Assembly (NCBI GenBank): GCA_016215025.1
Contig: JACRMI010000070.1
Span: 1 to 57,853, forward strand
Direction of reading: 5' to 3'
DNA: 57,853 nt
Source of the DNA: Chloroflexota bacterium
GTDB taxonomy: Bacteria > Chloroflexota > Anaerolineae > UBA4142
Position 1 is the first letter of the stretch; each line of letters begins with the position of its first letter. The notes below the pieces were generated by a model. That model made no database searches. It was not told where the DNA came from and was given only the letters and a program-made list of their open reading frames with translations. The translations under genes were made by a program, and so were the position numbers. Below, in pieces: positions 17,383 to 26,337 of the stretch.

Positions 17383-18332
17383 CTCTCACCCCCTCGACGG
17401 GAAAGTGGGGTGAGAACCGCTTCAATGTCTTGTTCACTCGCACGCCGAATCGTTTCTTTGCGTCGATTGATCCAATGCGACAAACCGACCAGTCCTGCGA
17501 GCTGTCCCCGTAAGCGCGCACGGGCGGCTGCACCGCGCCAACTCTTGAGCGCGTCCCACGTGATTTTCAATTGCGCGGCGACAATCGCGCGCCAGTATTT
17601 TTTCCACAGACCTCTCGGATAATTTTTGGCGATCACCCAGATAAAATTGCGACCAACAAGAAAACTGCCGTACGCACCGCCGCCGGTCGCGCTGACCATG
17701 TGATAGACAATCGCGCGTGGCGCGTACGCAACTGGATAGCCCGCTAATCGCGCGCGCCAATTCAAATCGACATCTTCCAAGTTAGCGATCAGCGCTTCGT
17801 CAAATAATCCGATTTCGTCGAGCATCGATTTGCGATACGCTACTGCGCCACCGCATCCACCGAATACTCCGCGTGCATCATCGTACTGCCCGCGATCTTG
17901 CTCCCATACACCGCGATTGCCAGGAATACCATCGACACGATAAAAATCTCCGGCGCTGTGAATGCAGTCACGCTTGTCGTACAATTTAAGCTTGCAGACG
18001 ACCATGCCGGCGGTGGGATGAAGCTCCAGTGCGCGCGCGATTTCTTCGAGCCAGTGCGGATCGGCTTCGGTATCGTTGTTGAGTAAAACGATGATTTCGC
18101 CGCGCGCAACGCGAATGCCTGCGTTGACCGCGGACGCAAAACCGCGATTGGTTTCCTGCGCGATGACACGCACTTCAGGAAATTCTTTGGCAATGAATTC
18201 GCGCGAGCCGTCAGTGGAGCAATCGTCGACGACGATGGTTTCAAAATTGCGGTAGGTTTGCGTACGGAGTGCGTCTAGATACGTGGGTAGAAAGCGCAGA
18301 CCATTCCAGTTGGGGATGATTACAGAAAACAT
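17379..18332 (-). CDS. Family 2 glycosyltransferase, rhamnosyltransferase-like
   Basis: 317 residues. GT-A fold with SVIIPNWNG (3-11), VVDDCSTDGS and the metal-binding LLNNDTE; GGCGGAVAYRKSML and LEDVDLNWRARLAGY are typical of cytoplasmic rhamnosyltransferases of the WbbL/RfbF type. It sits directly downstream of an RmlD-like gene that would make dTDP-L-rhamnose, which supports rhamnose as donor. Start ATG overlaps the stop of that gene (TAATG). Amphipathic C-terminal helices probably touch the membrane. Confidence 0.88.
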   Translation of the reverse strand: MFSVIIPNWNGLRFLPTYLDALRTQTYRNFETIVVDDCSTDGSREFIAKEFPEVRVIAQETNRGFASAVNAGIRVARGEIIVLLNNDTEADPHWLEEIARALELHPTAGMVVCKLKLYDKRDCIHSAGDFYRVDGIPGNRGVWEQDRGQYDDARGVFGGCGGAVAYRKSMLDEIGLFDEALIANLEDVDLNWRARLAGYPVAYAPRAIVYHMVSATGGGAYGSFLVGRNFIWVIAKNYPRGLWKKYWRAIVAAQLKITWDALKSWRGAAARARLRGQLAGLVGLSHWINRRKETIRRASEQDIEAVLTPLSRRGGER

Positions 18333-18357
18333 TAGAGATTAGAGATTGGAGAATTAA
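18331..18357. repeat. Heptad repeat tract at the rmlD/GT2 junction
   Basis: ATTAGAGATTAGAGATTGGAGAATT. On the minus strand it encodes the C-terminal NSPISNL of the reductase and supplies its stop codon. Confidence 0.75.
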
Positions 18358-19177
18358 AGTATTCTTGCAAAGCGTCTTGCCATGAGCGGAGTTTAATGCC
18401 GAGCGTGGTCGCGGCGACAAAGTTGTGAAGCGCGCCAAACGGTGGCGGCGTGGAAGCGCGTTTGAAATCGGCGAGCTTGGCGCGCGTGATTGGCACATTC
18501 AATCCTGCAAGCTGAACGATGCGGGCTGCCCAATCGTACCGCGACGCGATTCCTTCGCCGACGAGGTGATAGATGCCATAGTGTTTCGTTTCGAGGAGTT
18601 GCGCAATTGCCCGCGCCAGGTCGGGCGCGTAGGTCGGATTGCCGATTTCGTCGTCGACGTATGCCAGCGCGCCTTTTTCTTTTGCGACGGCGATGACGCG
18701 CGTGATGAAATTGTTTCGCCCATTCGCATACATCCATGCAGTCCGTACGATGTAAAATCGATTGAGGAGCATTTGCACATAGCGTTCGCCCGCCAATTTT
18801 GATTCGGCGTAAGGATTGATGGTATGAGGTGTATCCCACTCGAAATAGGGCGAACCCTTGGTGCCATCAAAGACTTCGTTGGTGCTGACGTAAAGCATTG
18901 CGGCGTTGGCACGTTGACAGGCGAGCGCGACATTGTGTGTGCCCAACGCATTCGATTTGTACGCGGTCAATGGATCGCGCGCACAGCCATCGACATCTGT
19001 CAAGGCGGCGGCGTGAATGACAAGGTCGGGATAATAATTGACAAGAGTCTCAATTTCGCTTGGTAGGGTAACATCCGTTTCCGGCAAGTCGAGCAGAATA
19101 ACCTTATGATAGTCTCCCAGGACACGCTCCAATTCGCGTCCCAATTGTCCACGTCCACCCGTGATGACGATATTCAT
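18332..19177 (-). CDS. rmlD: dTDP-4-dehydrorhamnose reductase-like (RmlD)
   Basis: 281 residues from ATG 19177 (MNIVITGGRGQLG), preferred because the NAD(P)-binding glycine motif starts at residue 6 and GAGGT lies before it; an upstream frame extension lacks these. Short-chain dehydrogenase fold with catalytic YAESK (about residues 128-132) and the RTAWMY segment typical of RmlD. It reduces dTDP-4-dehydro-L-rhamnose to dTDP-L-rhamnose with NADPH. Other rml genes are not in the window. First gene of the minus-strand glycan operon; a TATAAT (19217-19212) lies upstream but the -35 match is poor. The last residues derive from a repeat tract. Confidence 0.85.
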   Translation of the reverse strand: MNIVITGGRGQLGRELERVLGDYHKVILLDLPETDVTLPSEIETLVNYYPDLVIHAAALTDVDGCARDPLTAYKSNALGTHNVALACQRANAAMLYVSTNEVFDGTKGSPYFEWDTPHTINPYAESKLAGERYVQMLLNRFYIVRTAWMYANGRNNFITRVIAVAKEKGALAYVDDEIGNPTYAPDLARAIAQLLETKHYGIYHLVGEGIASRYDWAARIVQLAGLNVPITRAKLADFKRASTPPPFGALHNFVAATTLGIKLRSWQDALQEYFNSPISNL

Positions 19178-19248
19178 CAAGACCTCAATCAACGAACTCA
19201 AAAGTGCCGGGATTATAACAGGTTTTGACAAAATTGGGTAATTCTTTT

Positions 19249-19277
19249 TTGACGTGCCTATGCCGGTGGTGTATAAT
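19249..19277 (+). promoter_or_regulatory. Strong sigma70-type promoter
   Basis: TTGACG (19249-19254), 17-bp spacer, TATAAT (19272-19277). It drives the small membrane protein at 19338, and possibly the sugar-nucleotide transferase after it. Confidence 0.85.
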
Positions 19278-19286
19278 CCGGTTAAG

Positions 19287-19316
19287 GGTAGAGACGTTAC
19301 ATGTAATGTCTCTACC
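19287..19316. repeat. 30-bp palindrome in the 5' leader
   Basis: Arms GGTAGAGAC / GTCTCTACC with the centre TTACATGTAA; near-perfect dyad. It would start within a few bases of the transcription start, so it forms a hairpin at the very 5' end of the mRNA. The GTAGAGAC...GTCTCTAC type is a known dispersed palindrome in Chloroflexota and cyanobacteria. Confidence 0.85.
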
Positions 19317-19337
19317 AGTCAACGAGAGGAATAAAAT

Positions 19338-19610
19338 ATGGCAGAACAAAGAAATCAATCTATTGCGTCCCAGTCAATATGGACACGCGTACGGGGAGCA
19401 TTCCATGGACCGGTCTTGGTCGGCGTGATTGCGGCGTTCGTGGCAATCGCGCTTTCCGTTTTTGGAATGGTCCGCAATCCCGAGGCGACGCCCATTAATT
19501 TGCGTTCGCTCTTTCTCGTCGTCGTGCTTGCCGGGGGAAGCTGGGGTTTGATCGCGTGGGCAATTGCGACGGCGGCAGTTGAAGCAGGCAAGGATGATAT
19601 TCCCGATTAA
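19338..19610 (+). CDS. Small two-helix membrane protein, unknown function
   Basis: 90 residues. Two hydrophobic helices (about 26-46 and 57-78) separated by a short loop, with both ends polar; probably both termini cytoplasmic. GAGAGG precedes the ATG. It has its own strong promoter with a 5' hairpin and lies 32 bp before the sugar-nucleotide transferase fusion, with which it is probably cotranscribed. No family recognised. Confidence 0.8.
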   Translation: MAEQRNQSIASQSIWTRVRGAFHGPVLVGVIAAFVAIALSVFGMVRNPEATPINLRSLFLVVVLAGGSWGLIAWAIATAAVEAGKDDIPD

Positions 19611-19642
19611 CCACGCATCTCGTTGAAACCAAAGGGGGAAAC

Positions 19643-22156
19643 ATGCAAGCCGTAGTTATGGCAGGCGGTGAAGGTTCCCGTCTGCGTCCACTAACGATCA
19701 ATCGCCCCAAGCCGATGGTGCCCATTGCCAATCGTTATGTGATGGGACACATCGTCGAATTATTGAAGCGTCACAATTTCACCGATGTGGTGGCGACGCT
19801 GCAATATCGCTCGGACGACATTCAACATTATTTTCGCGATGGTTCAAACTTTGGCGTGAATATGAACTATTCGGTCGAAATCCAACCGCTCGGCACCGCC
19901 GGGTCGGTCAAGTTCGCCGAAAAATATTTTTCACGCGACGAACCCTTTCTCATCATCAGCGGCGATGCGCTCACCGATTTCGATCTCACCAAGGTGATGG
20001 ATTTTCACAAGCGCATAGGAGCCGCTGTAACGATCACATTGTATCGAGTGCCAAATCCTCTCGAGTACGGTGTCATCATCGTCAATGGTCAGGGCCGCAT
20101 CGAACGTTTCCTCGAAAAACCCTCCTGGGGCGAAGTGATTTCCGATACAGTCAACACTGGCATTTACGTCATCTCGCCTGAGGTGCTTGATTATATCGAT
20201 CCGGACAAGCCGTTCGATTTCAGCAAAGATTTATTTCCGATCCTGATGGAAAAAGGCGCGCCGTTGTACGGCTATATCGCCGATGGGTACTGGTGTGACG
20301 TGGGTAACATCGCCGAGTACATGCGCGCGACCGGCGATTTGCTTTCCGGCAAAGTGAATCTTGGCGAAACGGGCAGACACATCGGCGGTGGAATCTACGT
20401 CGAAGACGATGTCGAGATTGCTCCAGATGCGCAACTGTTTGGTCCTGTTTTTCTTGGGCATGGCGTGCGCATCAAAGGCGGGGTCGTTATTCACGGACCG
20501 ACTGCGCTGCGCCAACACGTCATCATCGATAATCGGGCGCACGTAGACCGCAGCATCATTTGGCGCAATACCTACATCGGCGAGGGAGCAGAATTGCGCG
20601 GCGCAATCATCGGTCGCAATTGTAGTTTGAAATCGCGCGCGGTCGTTTTTGAAGGAGCAGTCCTGGGGGACGATTGCACCGTTGGCGCAGATTCGGTCAT
20701 TCATCCGAACGTAAAAATATGGCCCCAAAAACAAGTCGAAGCTGGCGCGACGGTCAAATCAAGTTTGGTGTGGGGCGCGCAAGCCCGCCGCAGTTTGTTC
20801 GGTCGCTTTGGTGTTACAGGTTTGGTAAATGTCGATCTCACGCCGGAATTCGCAGCACGTCTATCGACCGCTTTCGGCGCAACTCTGCCTAAAGGTTCCG
20901 TCGTTACGATCAATCGTGACGTGCACCGTGCATCGCGGATGCTCAAACGTGCGATGGTCAGTGGGTTGCCATCGGCGGGCGTCACGGTGCAAGATTTGGA
21001 AAATGTGCCGATTCCTGTCGCGCGCTATTTCACGGCAGTGAGCGGCGCAGCCGGCGGCATGCATGTCCGACTTTCGCCGTACGATCAGCGCACTGTCGAC
21101 ATTCGCTTTTTCGACAAGGATGGTTTGAATCTTGGCAAGTCGAAAGAACGGAGCATCGAGAATATTTTCTTCCGTGAAGATTATCGTCGTGTAGCCTTTG
21201 ACGAGTTGGGACTGATTGAGGAAATTGAAGGGGAAGCGGAACGACGCTATACCGAAGGTTTTCTCAATGCCTTGAATTGTAACGCGATTCAGAAGGCGCA
21301 TTTCCATCTCGTAGTCGATTATGCCAATGCTCCATCGTCGCTCATTTTGCCCTCGATTTTTAACAAGTTGGGCTGCACCGTTGTAGCATTGAACGAGCGG
21401 ACGGATGAGAGCAAAATGTCGGTCGTGCAGGAAGTATTCCAACGTGGGATCGATCAACTCGCGTCAATCACTTCGGCCGTTAAAGCCGATTTTGGTTTGC
21501 GCATTGATGTGGGCGGAGAACGCGTGTGGTTTGTCGATCGCTATGGCAATAAACTTTCTGGCACGCTTCTCGCCGCCGCGTTTGCTGAACTCGCGTTGCG
21601 CGCGTCGGACAAAAGCAAGCCGCGCACGCTTGCGGTTATGGTCAATCAGCCATCCCTCTTTGACGAGATTGCGGCGCGACATGGCGCTCAAGTTCGCCGA
21701 ACCAAAATCGAACCGCAAGCCTTGATGGAGGCGATGTCCGATCCTAATGTGATTTTGGCTCTGAGCGGTGCCGGTGAATTTATCGATCCATCCTTCCATC
21801 GTTTGGTCGATGGCATGTTCCCTGTGGCAAAGATGCTCGAGTTTTTGGCGACGCAGAATGTCACACTCGCGGATGTGATCAAGACATTGCCGCCCTATTA
21901 CATGGCAACGCGACAGGTTTCGTGTCCTTGGGAACAAAAGGGCATGGTGATGCGGTTGCTCAACGAACAGTACAAAGACCACATCAAAGACCAAGTCGAT
22001 GGACTGAAGATCAGCTTGGGTGAGCGTGATTGGGTGTTGATTGTGCCTGAATCCGACGAGCCGGTGTTTTCCGTTTATGCCGAATCGTCAGAGCCAGGCT
22101 CAGCTGATTTCTTGATTGATCGTTATACCCGCGTCATTGAAGGTTTGCGTGCTTGA
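19643..22156 (+). CDS. Mannose-1-phosphate guanylyltransferase-like / phosphomannomutase-like fusion
   Basis: 837 residues. Residues 1-235 are a nucleotidyltransferase with the signature [11 protein letters not shown] and [20 protein letters not shown] holds the metal site. Residues about 250-370 form left-handed beta-helix repeats. Residues about 385-837 are related to phosphohexomutases, but the usual TASHNP phosphoserine loop is not present: the equivalent stretch reads [14 protein letters not shown]. The protein should make GDP-mannose or another NDP-sugar for the glycan genes on the opposite strand; the mutase part is probably regulatory or altered. Fusions of this layout are typical of actinobacteria, cyanobacteria and Chloroflexota. 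AAGGGGG precedes the ATG. Confidence 0.88.
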   Translation: MQAVVMAGGEGSRLRPLTINRPKPMVPIANRYVMGHIVELLKRHNFTDVVATLQYRSDDIQHYFRDGSNFGVNMNYSVEIQPLGTAGSVKFAEKYFSRDEPFLIISGDALTDFDLTKVMDFHKRIGAAVTITLYRVPNPLEYGVIIVNGQGRIERFLEKPSWGEVISDTVNTGIYVISPEVLDYIDPDKPFDFSKDLFPILMEKGAPLYGYIADGYWCDVGNIAEYMRATGDLLSGKVNLGETGRHIGGGIYVEDDVEIAPDAQLFGPVFLGHGVRIKGGVVIHGPTALRQHVIIDNRAHVDRSIIWRNTYIGEGAELRGAIIGRNCSLKSRAVVFEGAVLGDDCTVGADSVIHPNVKIWPQKQVEAGATVKSSLVWGAQARRSLFGRFGVTGLVNVDLTPEFAARLSTAFGATLPKGSVVTINRDVHRASRMLKRAMVSGLPSAGVTVQDLENVPIPVARYFTAVSGAAGGMHVRLSPYDQRTVDIRFFDKDGLNLGKSKERSIENIFFREDYRRVAFDELGLIEEIEGEAERRYTEGFLNALNCNAIQKAHFHLVVDYANAPSSLILPSIFNKLGCTVVALNERTDESKMSVVQEVFQRGIDQLASITSAVKADFGLRIDVGGERVWFVDRYGNKLSGTLLAAAFAELALRASDKSKPRTLAVMVNQPSLFDEIAARHGAQVRRTKIEPQALMEAMSDPNVILALSGAGEFIDPSFHRLVDGMFPVAKMLEFLATQNVTLADVIKTLPPYYMATRQVSCPWEQKGMVMRLLNEQYKDHIKDQVDGLKISLGERDWVLIVPESDEPVFSVYAESSEPGSADFLIDRYTRVIEGLRA

Positions 22157-22171
22157 TCGTTGACAAGACCA

Positions 22172-22214
22172 TGTGCGACGCACCTCGCGAAGCGGGTGCG
22201 TCGCACAATTTTAT
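22172..22214 (+). terminator. Hairpin terminator with GTGCGACGCACC arms
   Basis: Perfect 13-bp arms TGTGCGACGCACC (22172-22184) and GGTGCGTCGCACA (22195-22207), then ATTTTAT. The T-tract is weak, so termination may be partial. Confidence 0.65.
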
Positions 22215-22219
22215 CAGAT

Positions 22220-22984
22220 ATGCATCCGATGCTTGATTTGGACTTTATAGAAATTCCGCTTTACACCGCGCTCGTGATGTTGGGTGCGTTAGTTGGACTT
22301 GGTGCCACCTGGCTTTACTTGCGCCTGCGTTTGCACCGCGCAGCTACCTTGCGCGTTTTTCTTGATGGCGCGATAATTGTTTTTGTCGCTGGTTGGATTG
22401 GCGCTCGTGCGTATCATGTTGCGACGCATTGGGACTATTACGCCGCCCGTCCCGACGACATTGCACAAATCGGCATCGGCGGCATGGCGATGCGCGGCGC
22501 GTTGATTCTCGGATTCATTGCATTAATTTTCTATGCGCGCTGGCGAAGGTTTGCGCCCGCGAAACTGCTAGATGCAACGGCGATTGGACTGGCTATCGGT
22601 CAAGCGATTGGCTGGGCAGGGGCGCTGGTACACGGCGCTAATTACGGCATCGTCAGCGATAGTCAGATTGCGATGGACCTGCCGGATTTGTATGGACTCG
22701 TAGCGCCGCGCTTTCCATTGCAGCACGCCGAGATCATTTTATTTGCGGTGCTTGGATTAGGACTTGTTTTACGGGCGTTTTACAAACCGCAGCCAGGAAT
22801 GCTTTTTGTGGTTTATGTGCTCATTGCCTCCGCTGCAAATTTCGCGCTTGCATTTCAGCGTGGCGATGAGACGCTGGGGTGGTCCGGTTTGCGCATTGAC
22901 CAATGGGTGGATCTAATCGGACTCGGCGTGGTACTTTTGTTCTGGCGGTATGCGCGGCGTGGGGGAAATGTTGGGATAAATTAG
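22220..22984 (+). CDS. Lgt-like membrane protein (prolipoprotein diacylglyceryl transferase family)
   Basis: 255 residues from ATG 22220; about seven membrane helices. Order of features follows Lgt: an Arg after the third helix (GWIGARAYH), the WDYY...DIAQIGIGGMAMRGA stretch, then IGQAIGWAGALVHGANYG and RFPLQHAEI. In Lgt the corresponding loop is IGRxGNxxNxExxG with an essential Arg; here that position reads GWAG, and the His-Gly motif is changed, so catalytic activity on prolipoproteins is doubtful. At least one lipoprotein gene is nearby (26338). Start uncertain: no clear ribosome site, and a second ATG lies nine bases on. Confidence 0.7.
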   Translation: MHPMLDLDFIEIPLYTALVMLGALVGLGATWLYLRLRLHRAATLRVFLDGAIIVFVAGWIGARAYHVATHWDYYAARPDDIAQIGIGGMAMRGALILGFIALIFYARWRRFAPAKLLDATAIGLAIGQAIGWAGALVHGANYGIVSDSQIAMDLPDLYGLVAPRFPLQHAEIILFAVLGLGLVLRAFYKPQPGMLFVVYVLIASAANFALAFQRGDETLGWSGLRIDQWVDLIGLGVVLLFWRYARRGGNVGIN

Positions 22985-22986
22985 CT

Positions 22987-24183
22987 ATGCCAAACTATGT
23001 AGACAATCGTCAGATTAAAAAACCTTTGCTGGCAAGTGCGCCGGTGTGGATTGCAACCTCGGCGGAGTTGGAAAGGCTATCTAGGAAGCTGTCGCATGAA
23101 CCGGCGATTGCGGTCGATACGGAATCGGACAGTTTGTATTCGTATTTTGAAAAAGTGTGTTTGCTGCAATTCTCCGTGCATGAAACGGATTACTTGGTCG
23201 ATCCGCTGGCGTTGAACGGCGAAGGGAGTGCCATGCAAATGCTCGCGCCGCTCTTTGCCGATCCCAACATCGAAAAGGTTTTTCACGCCGCCGAGTATGA
23301 TATTCTGTGTCTCAAGCGCGATTATCACTTTGAATTCACTCATCTCTTTGATACGATGATCGCCGCGCGCATCCTGGGATGGAAGAATGTCGGTTTGGGG
23401 AATATTTTGCACGAGCGATTTGGAATCACGCTGAACAAAAAAATGCAGCGGGCCGACTGGGGCTTTCGCCCACTGACCGAAGAGCAAATCTCCTATGCGC
23501 GCGAAGACACCCATTTCTTATTGCAACTGCGGGATTTGCAACTTGAGGAATTGGAAAAGCTGGGACGCTTGGAGGAAGCGCGCGAACAATTTGTGCGCTT
23601 GGCGCTCGTCGAACCGACGTTGCGGCAGTTTGACCCCGAGGCGTATTGGAATATCGATGGGGCACGTGATCTGAATTCGACTGAGCTAGGCATTTTGCGC
23701 GAGTTGTATCGTTTTCGCGATGCGCAAGCGCGCAAAGAAGATCGTCCGCCGTTCAAGGTTTTGTCCGATTCCAATCTCGTGACGTTGGCGAAAGCACGTC
23801 CGTCATCGCCGCGTGCGTTAGCGCGTACCACGGGTGTCCCCGAAGTTGTCATTCGACGCTATGGCACGTCGATTCTGAGCGCGGTGACGCGTGGAGAGAG
23901 TTCGCCGCAAACGACATCGCCACATCCGCGTCCCCGTTCAGAAATGTTTCTCGATAATGCCGCGCGGACTCGTTTGGGCAAGCTGAAGGAATGGCGCAAG
24001 GAACGCGCTGCCAAACGCGGCGTCGAGACCGATGTGATTGTGTCGAACGATGCGCTGGTTGCTATTGCGCGAAAGAATCCGCGCACGCTTGAAGCACTGA
24101 TCGAGACAAGTGGATTGGGACCTTGGAAGTCGCGCGAATATGGCGAGGAATTGTTAGCGGTGTTGCATGGGAAGAAAAAATAG
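22987..24183 (+). CDS. rnd: Ribonuclease D-like 3'-5' exoribonuclease
   Basis: 398 residues from ATG 22987 (three bases after the previous stop). DEDDy exonuclease domain with D44 and E46 (VDTESDS), D105 (AEYDILCL), Y170 and D174 (YAREDTHF). Two HRDC RNA-binding domains follow (about 225-305 and 325-398). RNase D trims tRNA and other small RNA 3' ends. Length and domain order are those of bacterial RNase D. Convergent with dnaN, with a shared terminator. Confidence 0.93.
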   Translation: MPNYVDNRQIKKPLLASAPVWIATSAELERLSRKLSHEPAIAVDTESDSLYSYFEKVCLLQFSVHETDYLVDPLALNGEGSAMQMLAPLFADPNIEKVFHAAEYDILCLKRDYHFEFTHLFDTMIAARILGWKNVGLGNILHERFGITLNKKMQRADWGFRPLTEEQISYAREDTHFLLQLRDLQLEELEKLGRLEEAREQFVRLALVEPTLRQFDPEAYWNIDGARDLNSTELGILRELYRFRDAQARKEDRPPFKVLSDSNLVTLAKARPSSPRALARTTGVPEVVIRRYGTSILSAVTRGESSPQTTSPHPRPRSEMFLDNAARTRLGKLKEWRKERAAKRGVETDVIVSNDALVAIARKNPRTLEALIETSGLGPWKSREYGEELLAVLHGKKK

Positions 24184-24185
24184 TT

Positions 24186-24208
24186 ACAAGTCCCAAGTTG
24201 CAAGTTGC
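24186..24208. repeat. Heptad repeat tract after rnd
   Basis: ACAAGTCCCAAGTTGCAAGTTGC, same family as the tract at 13711-13764. Confidence 0.6.
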
Positions 24209-24245
24209 AAAAAGCGCAGAGGAAATTTCCTCTGCGCTTTTTCAA
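24209..24245. terminator. Bidirectional terminator between rnd and dnaN
   Basis: Perfect 17-bp arms AAAAAGCGCAGAGGAAA / TTTCCTCTGCGCTTTTT with A- and T-runs on either side, between convergent genes. Confidence 0.9.
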
Positions 24246-24268
24246 TCTCTAAGCTCCAATCTCTATCT

Positions 24269-25399
24269 TTACTTGACGTGCATCGGCATGATGACGTGTA
24301 TGAAATCGTCGCGCCCGACCGCTTTGAAAACGCCGGGGCTGGCAGGGCTGCTGGTCTCAATCGCAATCTGCGGCGCGCGCACAGCGTTCAACACATCGGC
24401 GAGATAGCGCGCGTTGAAAGCGATTTCCACCGGTGCGCCGTCAATCGTTGCATCGACATCGCCGACATTATCGCCGGACTCGGCGCTGGTAGCCGTGATG
24501 GTGATCTTGCCGCCACCCATTTCGTTTGCGGGCGAGACTTGCAAGCGCACATTGTTCATCGACTCACGCGCAAAGACGGAAGACGCCTTGACCGCGTTTT
24601 GCAATTCGGAGGTGTTCACTACCGTGCGCGTCGCATGCGATTCGGGAATGATGCGCGTGACATCGGGGAACGTACCGTCAATCAACTGCGAAACGATTTC
24701 GATGTTGGTCAGCTTAAATAAAACTTGAGAGCGATTTTCGGTGACGGCGATTTCGATCGGATCTTCTTGATCGCCGCTAACACGTGCGACTTCTTGCAAC
24801 GCCTTAGATGCGACAATCACATTGATGGGCTGGTCGACTGGATTGCTGAGCGTTGCCGTTCGGACCGATAACCGAAATCCATCGGCTGCGGCAAAGGCAA
24901 CCTTGTCCTTATCAAATTTCGCCGAGACACCGGTAAGCACAGGGCGCGATTCGTCGGTCGCTGCCGCAAACGTCACTTGCTCAATCATCTCGCGCAGTAT
25001 ATCTGGTTCGACCGAGATGCGCTTGCCGTCGCCAATAGTCGGGATGATCGGAAATTCTTGCGCGTCGATGCCTTTGATATTGGCGTCGTAGCGCGCGCAT
25101 TTCAAGTGCAATGTCTGCGTCCTGATATTCAATTCCATGTTGATGTGCTCAGGCGGAAGGGAATTGACAAAATCGCCAAGCACACGCGCGGGAACAGTTG
25201 TCGAGCCTTCTTCATCGACTTTGGCACCAATCCAACAGGTGACCGCAAGTTCCAGATTCGTCGCCGCAATTTTCAAGCGACCTTGGTCGGTGGCAAGCAA
25301 AACATTGCCGAGCACAGGCAGCGTCGAGCGGGACGCAACGGCGCGGCTGACTATCGAAAGACCTTTGGCGAGATTAACTTGTAGGCAAGAGACCTTCAT
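24269..25399 (-). CDS. dnaN: DNA polymerase III beta sliding clamp
   Basis: 376 residues, the usual length. Starts MKVSCLQVNLAKGL and ends in VIMPMHVK, the conserved C-terminal end that forms part of the protein-binding pocket. AAADGFRLS and TDESRPVLTG are typical. It forms the dimeric ring that tethers replicative polymerase. It is not next to dnaA or an origin here; it is the last gene of a run that starts with the chelatase genes at 31031. A heptad tract separates it from the preceding methyltransferase gene. Confidence 0.97.
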   Translation of the reverse strand: MKVSCLQVNLAKGLSIVSRAVASRSTLPVLGNVLLATDQGRLKIAATNLELAVTCWIGAKVDEEGSTTVPARVLGDFVNSLPPEHINMELNIRTQTLHLKCARYDANIKGIDAQEFPIIPTIGDGKRISVEPDILREMIEQVTFAAATDESRPVLTGVSAKFDKDKVAFAAADGFRLSVRTATLSNPVDQPINVIVASKALQEVARVSGDQEDPIEIAVTENRSQVLFKLTNIEIVSQLIDGTFPDVTRIIPESHATRTVVNTSELQNAVKASSVFARESMNNVRLQVSPANEMGGGKITITATSAESGDNVGDVDATIDGAPVEIAFNARYLADVLNAVRAPQIAIETSSPASPGVFKAVGRDDFIHVIMPMHVK

Positions 25400-25411
25400 C
25401 GGACCCCCAAT

Positions 25412-25448
25412 GCAGAGTGGACAGTGGATAGTGAACAGTGGACAGTAT
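25412..25448. repeat. Heptad repeat tract upstream of dnaN
   Basis: Five copies of ACAGTGG-like heptads (AGAGTGG, ACAGTGG, ATAGTGA, ACAGTGG, ACAGTAT), just upstream of the dnaN start on the minus strand. Confidence 0.8.
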
Positions 25449-25449
25449 A

Positions 25450-26331
25450 CTACATTTGAGATTTGAAATCAATGATTCCATCCAGAATAGGATATGCGCG
25501 CGAACACGCGCAGCACGATAATGCTTCACGCGATTCTTGAATCTGGGTCGAGCCGCACGTCGGACAGCGCCACAGCGATGGATTGAGTGAGGGTGCGCCG
25601 GGCTTGTATGATAGATTTCGATAAAAGAGACTGGGCGAAATCTGGAGATTAGACGCGAAGCGTAGAGATTGGAGATTGCCGTCAAGCGCGGCAAGGATGT
25701 TTGCCGGGATGGTTCGCTTTAGTAGACCGATGCGAAAGGTCGATACGGCGCGTTTGTCTTGGACGACGAAATTGTTCTTCGCCAATTCATCGACAACATA
25801 GCGTGGGTGGAAATCGAAATTGAGCCGGACGAACTCGTACGGTTCGAGCGAGGATGGGTTTGGCGGGCGACGCGTAATCCAGTATCGCAGAATCGCTTTG
25901 AGGTGACACTTGTTCGCAAACTCGGTGAGGTACGTGCCTTGCGGTCGCACAACGCGGCTGATTTCCGAAAATGCGCGCGGAATATCGGTGACGTGATGCA
26001 GCACGCGCACGGTAACGGCAGTATCGAGGGAGGAATCGGCGAGCGGCAAATTGTAGAGATCGGCGGTGGCAAAGATGAAGCGTGAGTCTTGAGCAAGATG
26101 CTCGCGCGCTTGCTCAAGCATTGTGCGTGCGTAATCGATCAAGATGATTTTGTCGTAGCCGAGATAGAATTGCGCGAGTCGACCAAAGCCCGCGCCAATT
26201 TCACACAGTCGGGTTCCGCGTGGCGGCAGCATGTGCGATAGCGCGATGCGCTCAGCGCGGTCTTCGTATTCACGACCGTGCCAGAATTCAGTGCGCCATG
26301 GAGAATTTTCGTAATCGCAGATTTCGGGCAT
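25450..26331 (-). CDS. SAM methyltransferase with C-terminal Trm112-like zinc ribbon
   Basis: 293 residues. Methyltransferase domain (about 30-150) with motif I LCEIGAGFG and VRVLHHV. The last 45 residues read as a Trm112/UPF0434-type zinc ribbon: CPTCG, then CCAC, then YPILDGIIDF. Trm112 proteins activate methyltransferases in trans, so a covalent fusion suggests a self-contained unit. Substrate unknown; a quinone, small molecule or tRNA are all possible. The segment GNLQSLRFASNLQISPS between the domains is encoded by a repeat tract. It starts six bases after the lipoprotein stop. Confidence 0.82.
   Translation of the reverse strand: MPEICDYENSPWRTEFWHGREYEDRAERIALSHMLPPRGTRLCEIGAGFGRLAQFYLGYDKIILIDYARTMLEQAREHLAQDSRFIFATADLYNLPLADSSLDTAVTVRVLHHVTDIPRAFSEISRVVRPQGTYLTEFANKCHLKAILRYWITRRPPNPSSLEPYEFVRLNFDFHPRYVVDELAKNNFVVQDKRAVSTFRIGLLKRTIPANILAALDGNLQSLRFASNLQISPSLFYRNLSYKPGAPSLNPSLWRCPTCGSTQIQESREALSCCACSRAYPILDGIIDFKSQM
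25638..25680. repeat. Short repeat tract translated in the methyltransferase
   Basis: TCTGGAGATTAGACG and GTAGAGATTGGAGATTGCC; related to the ATTAGAGATTGGAG tract at 18331. It encodes the interdomain linker. Confidence 0.65.
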
Positions 26332-26337
26332 GTTGGG

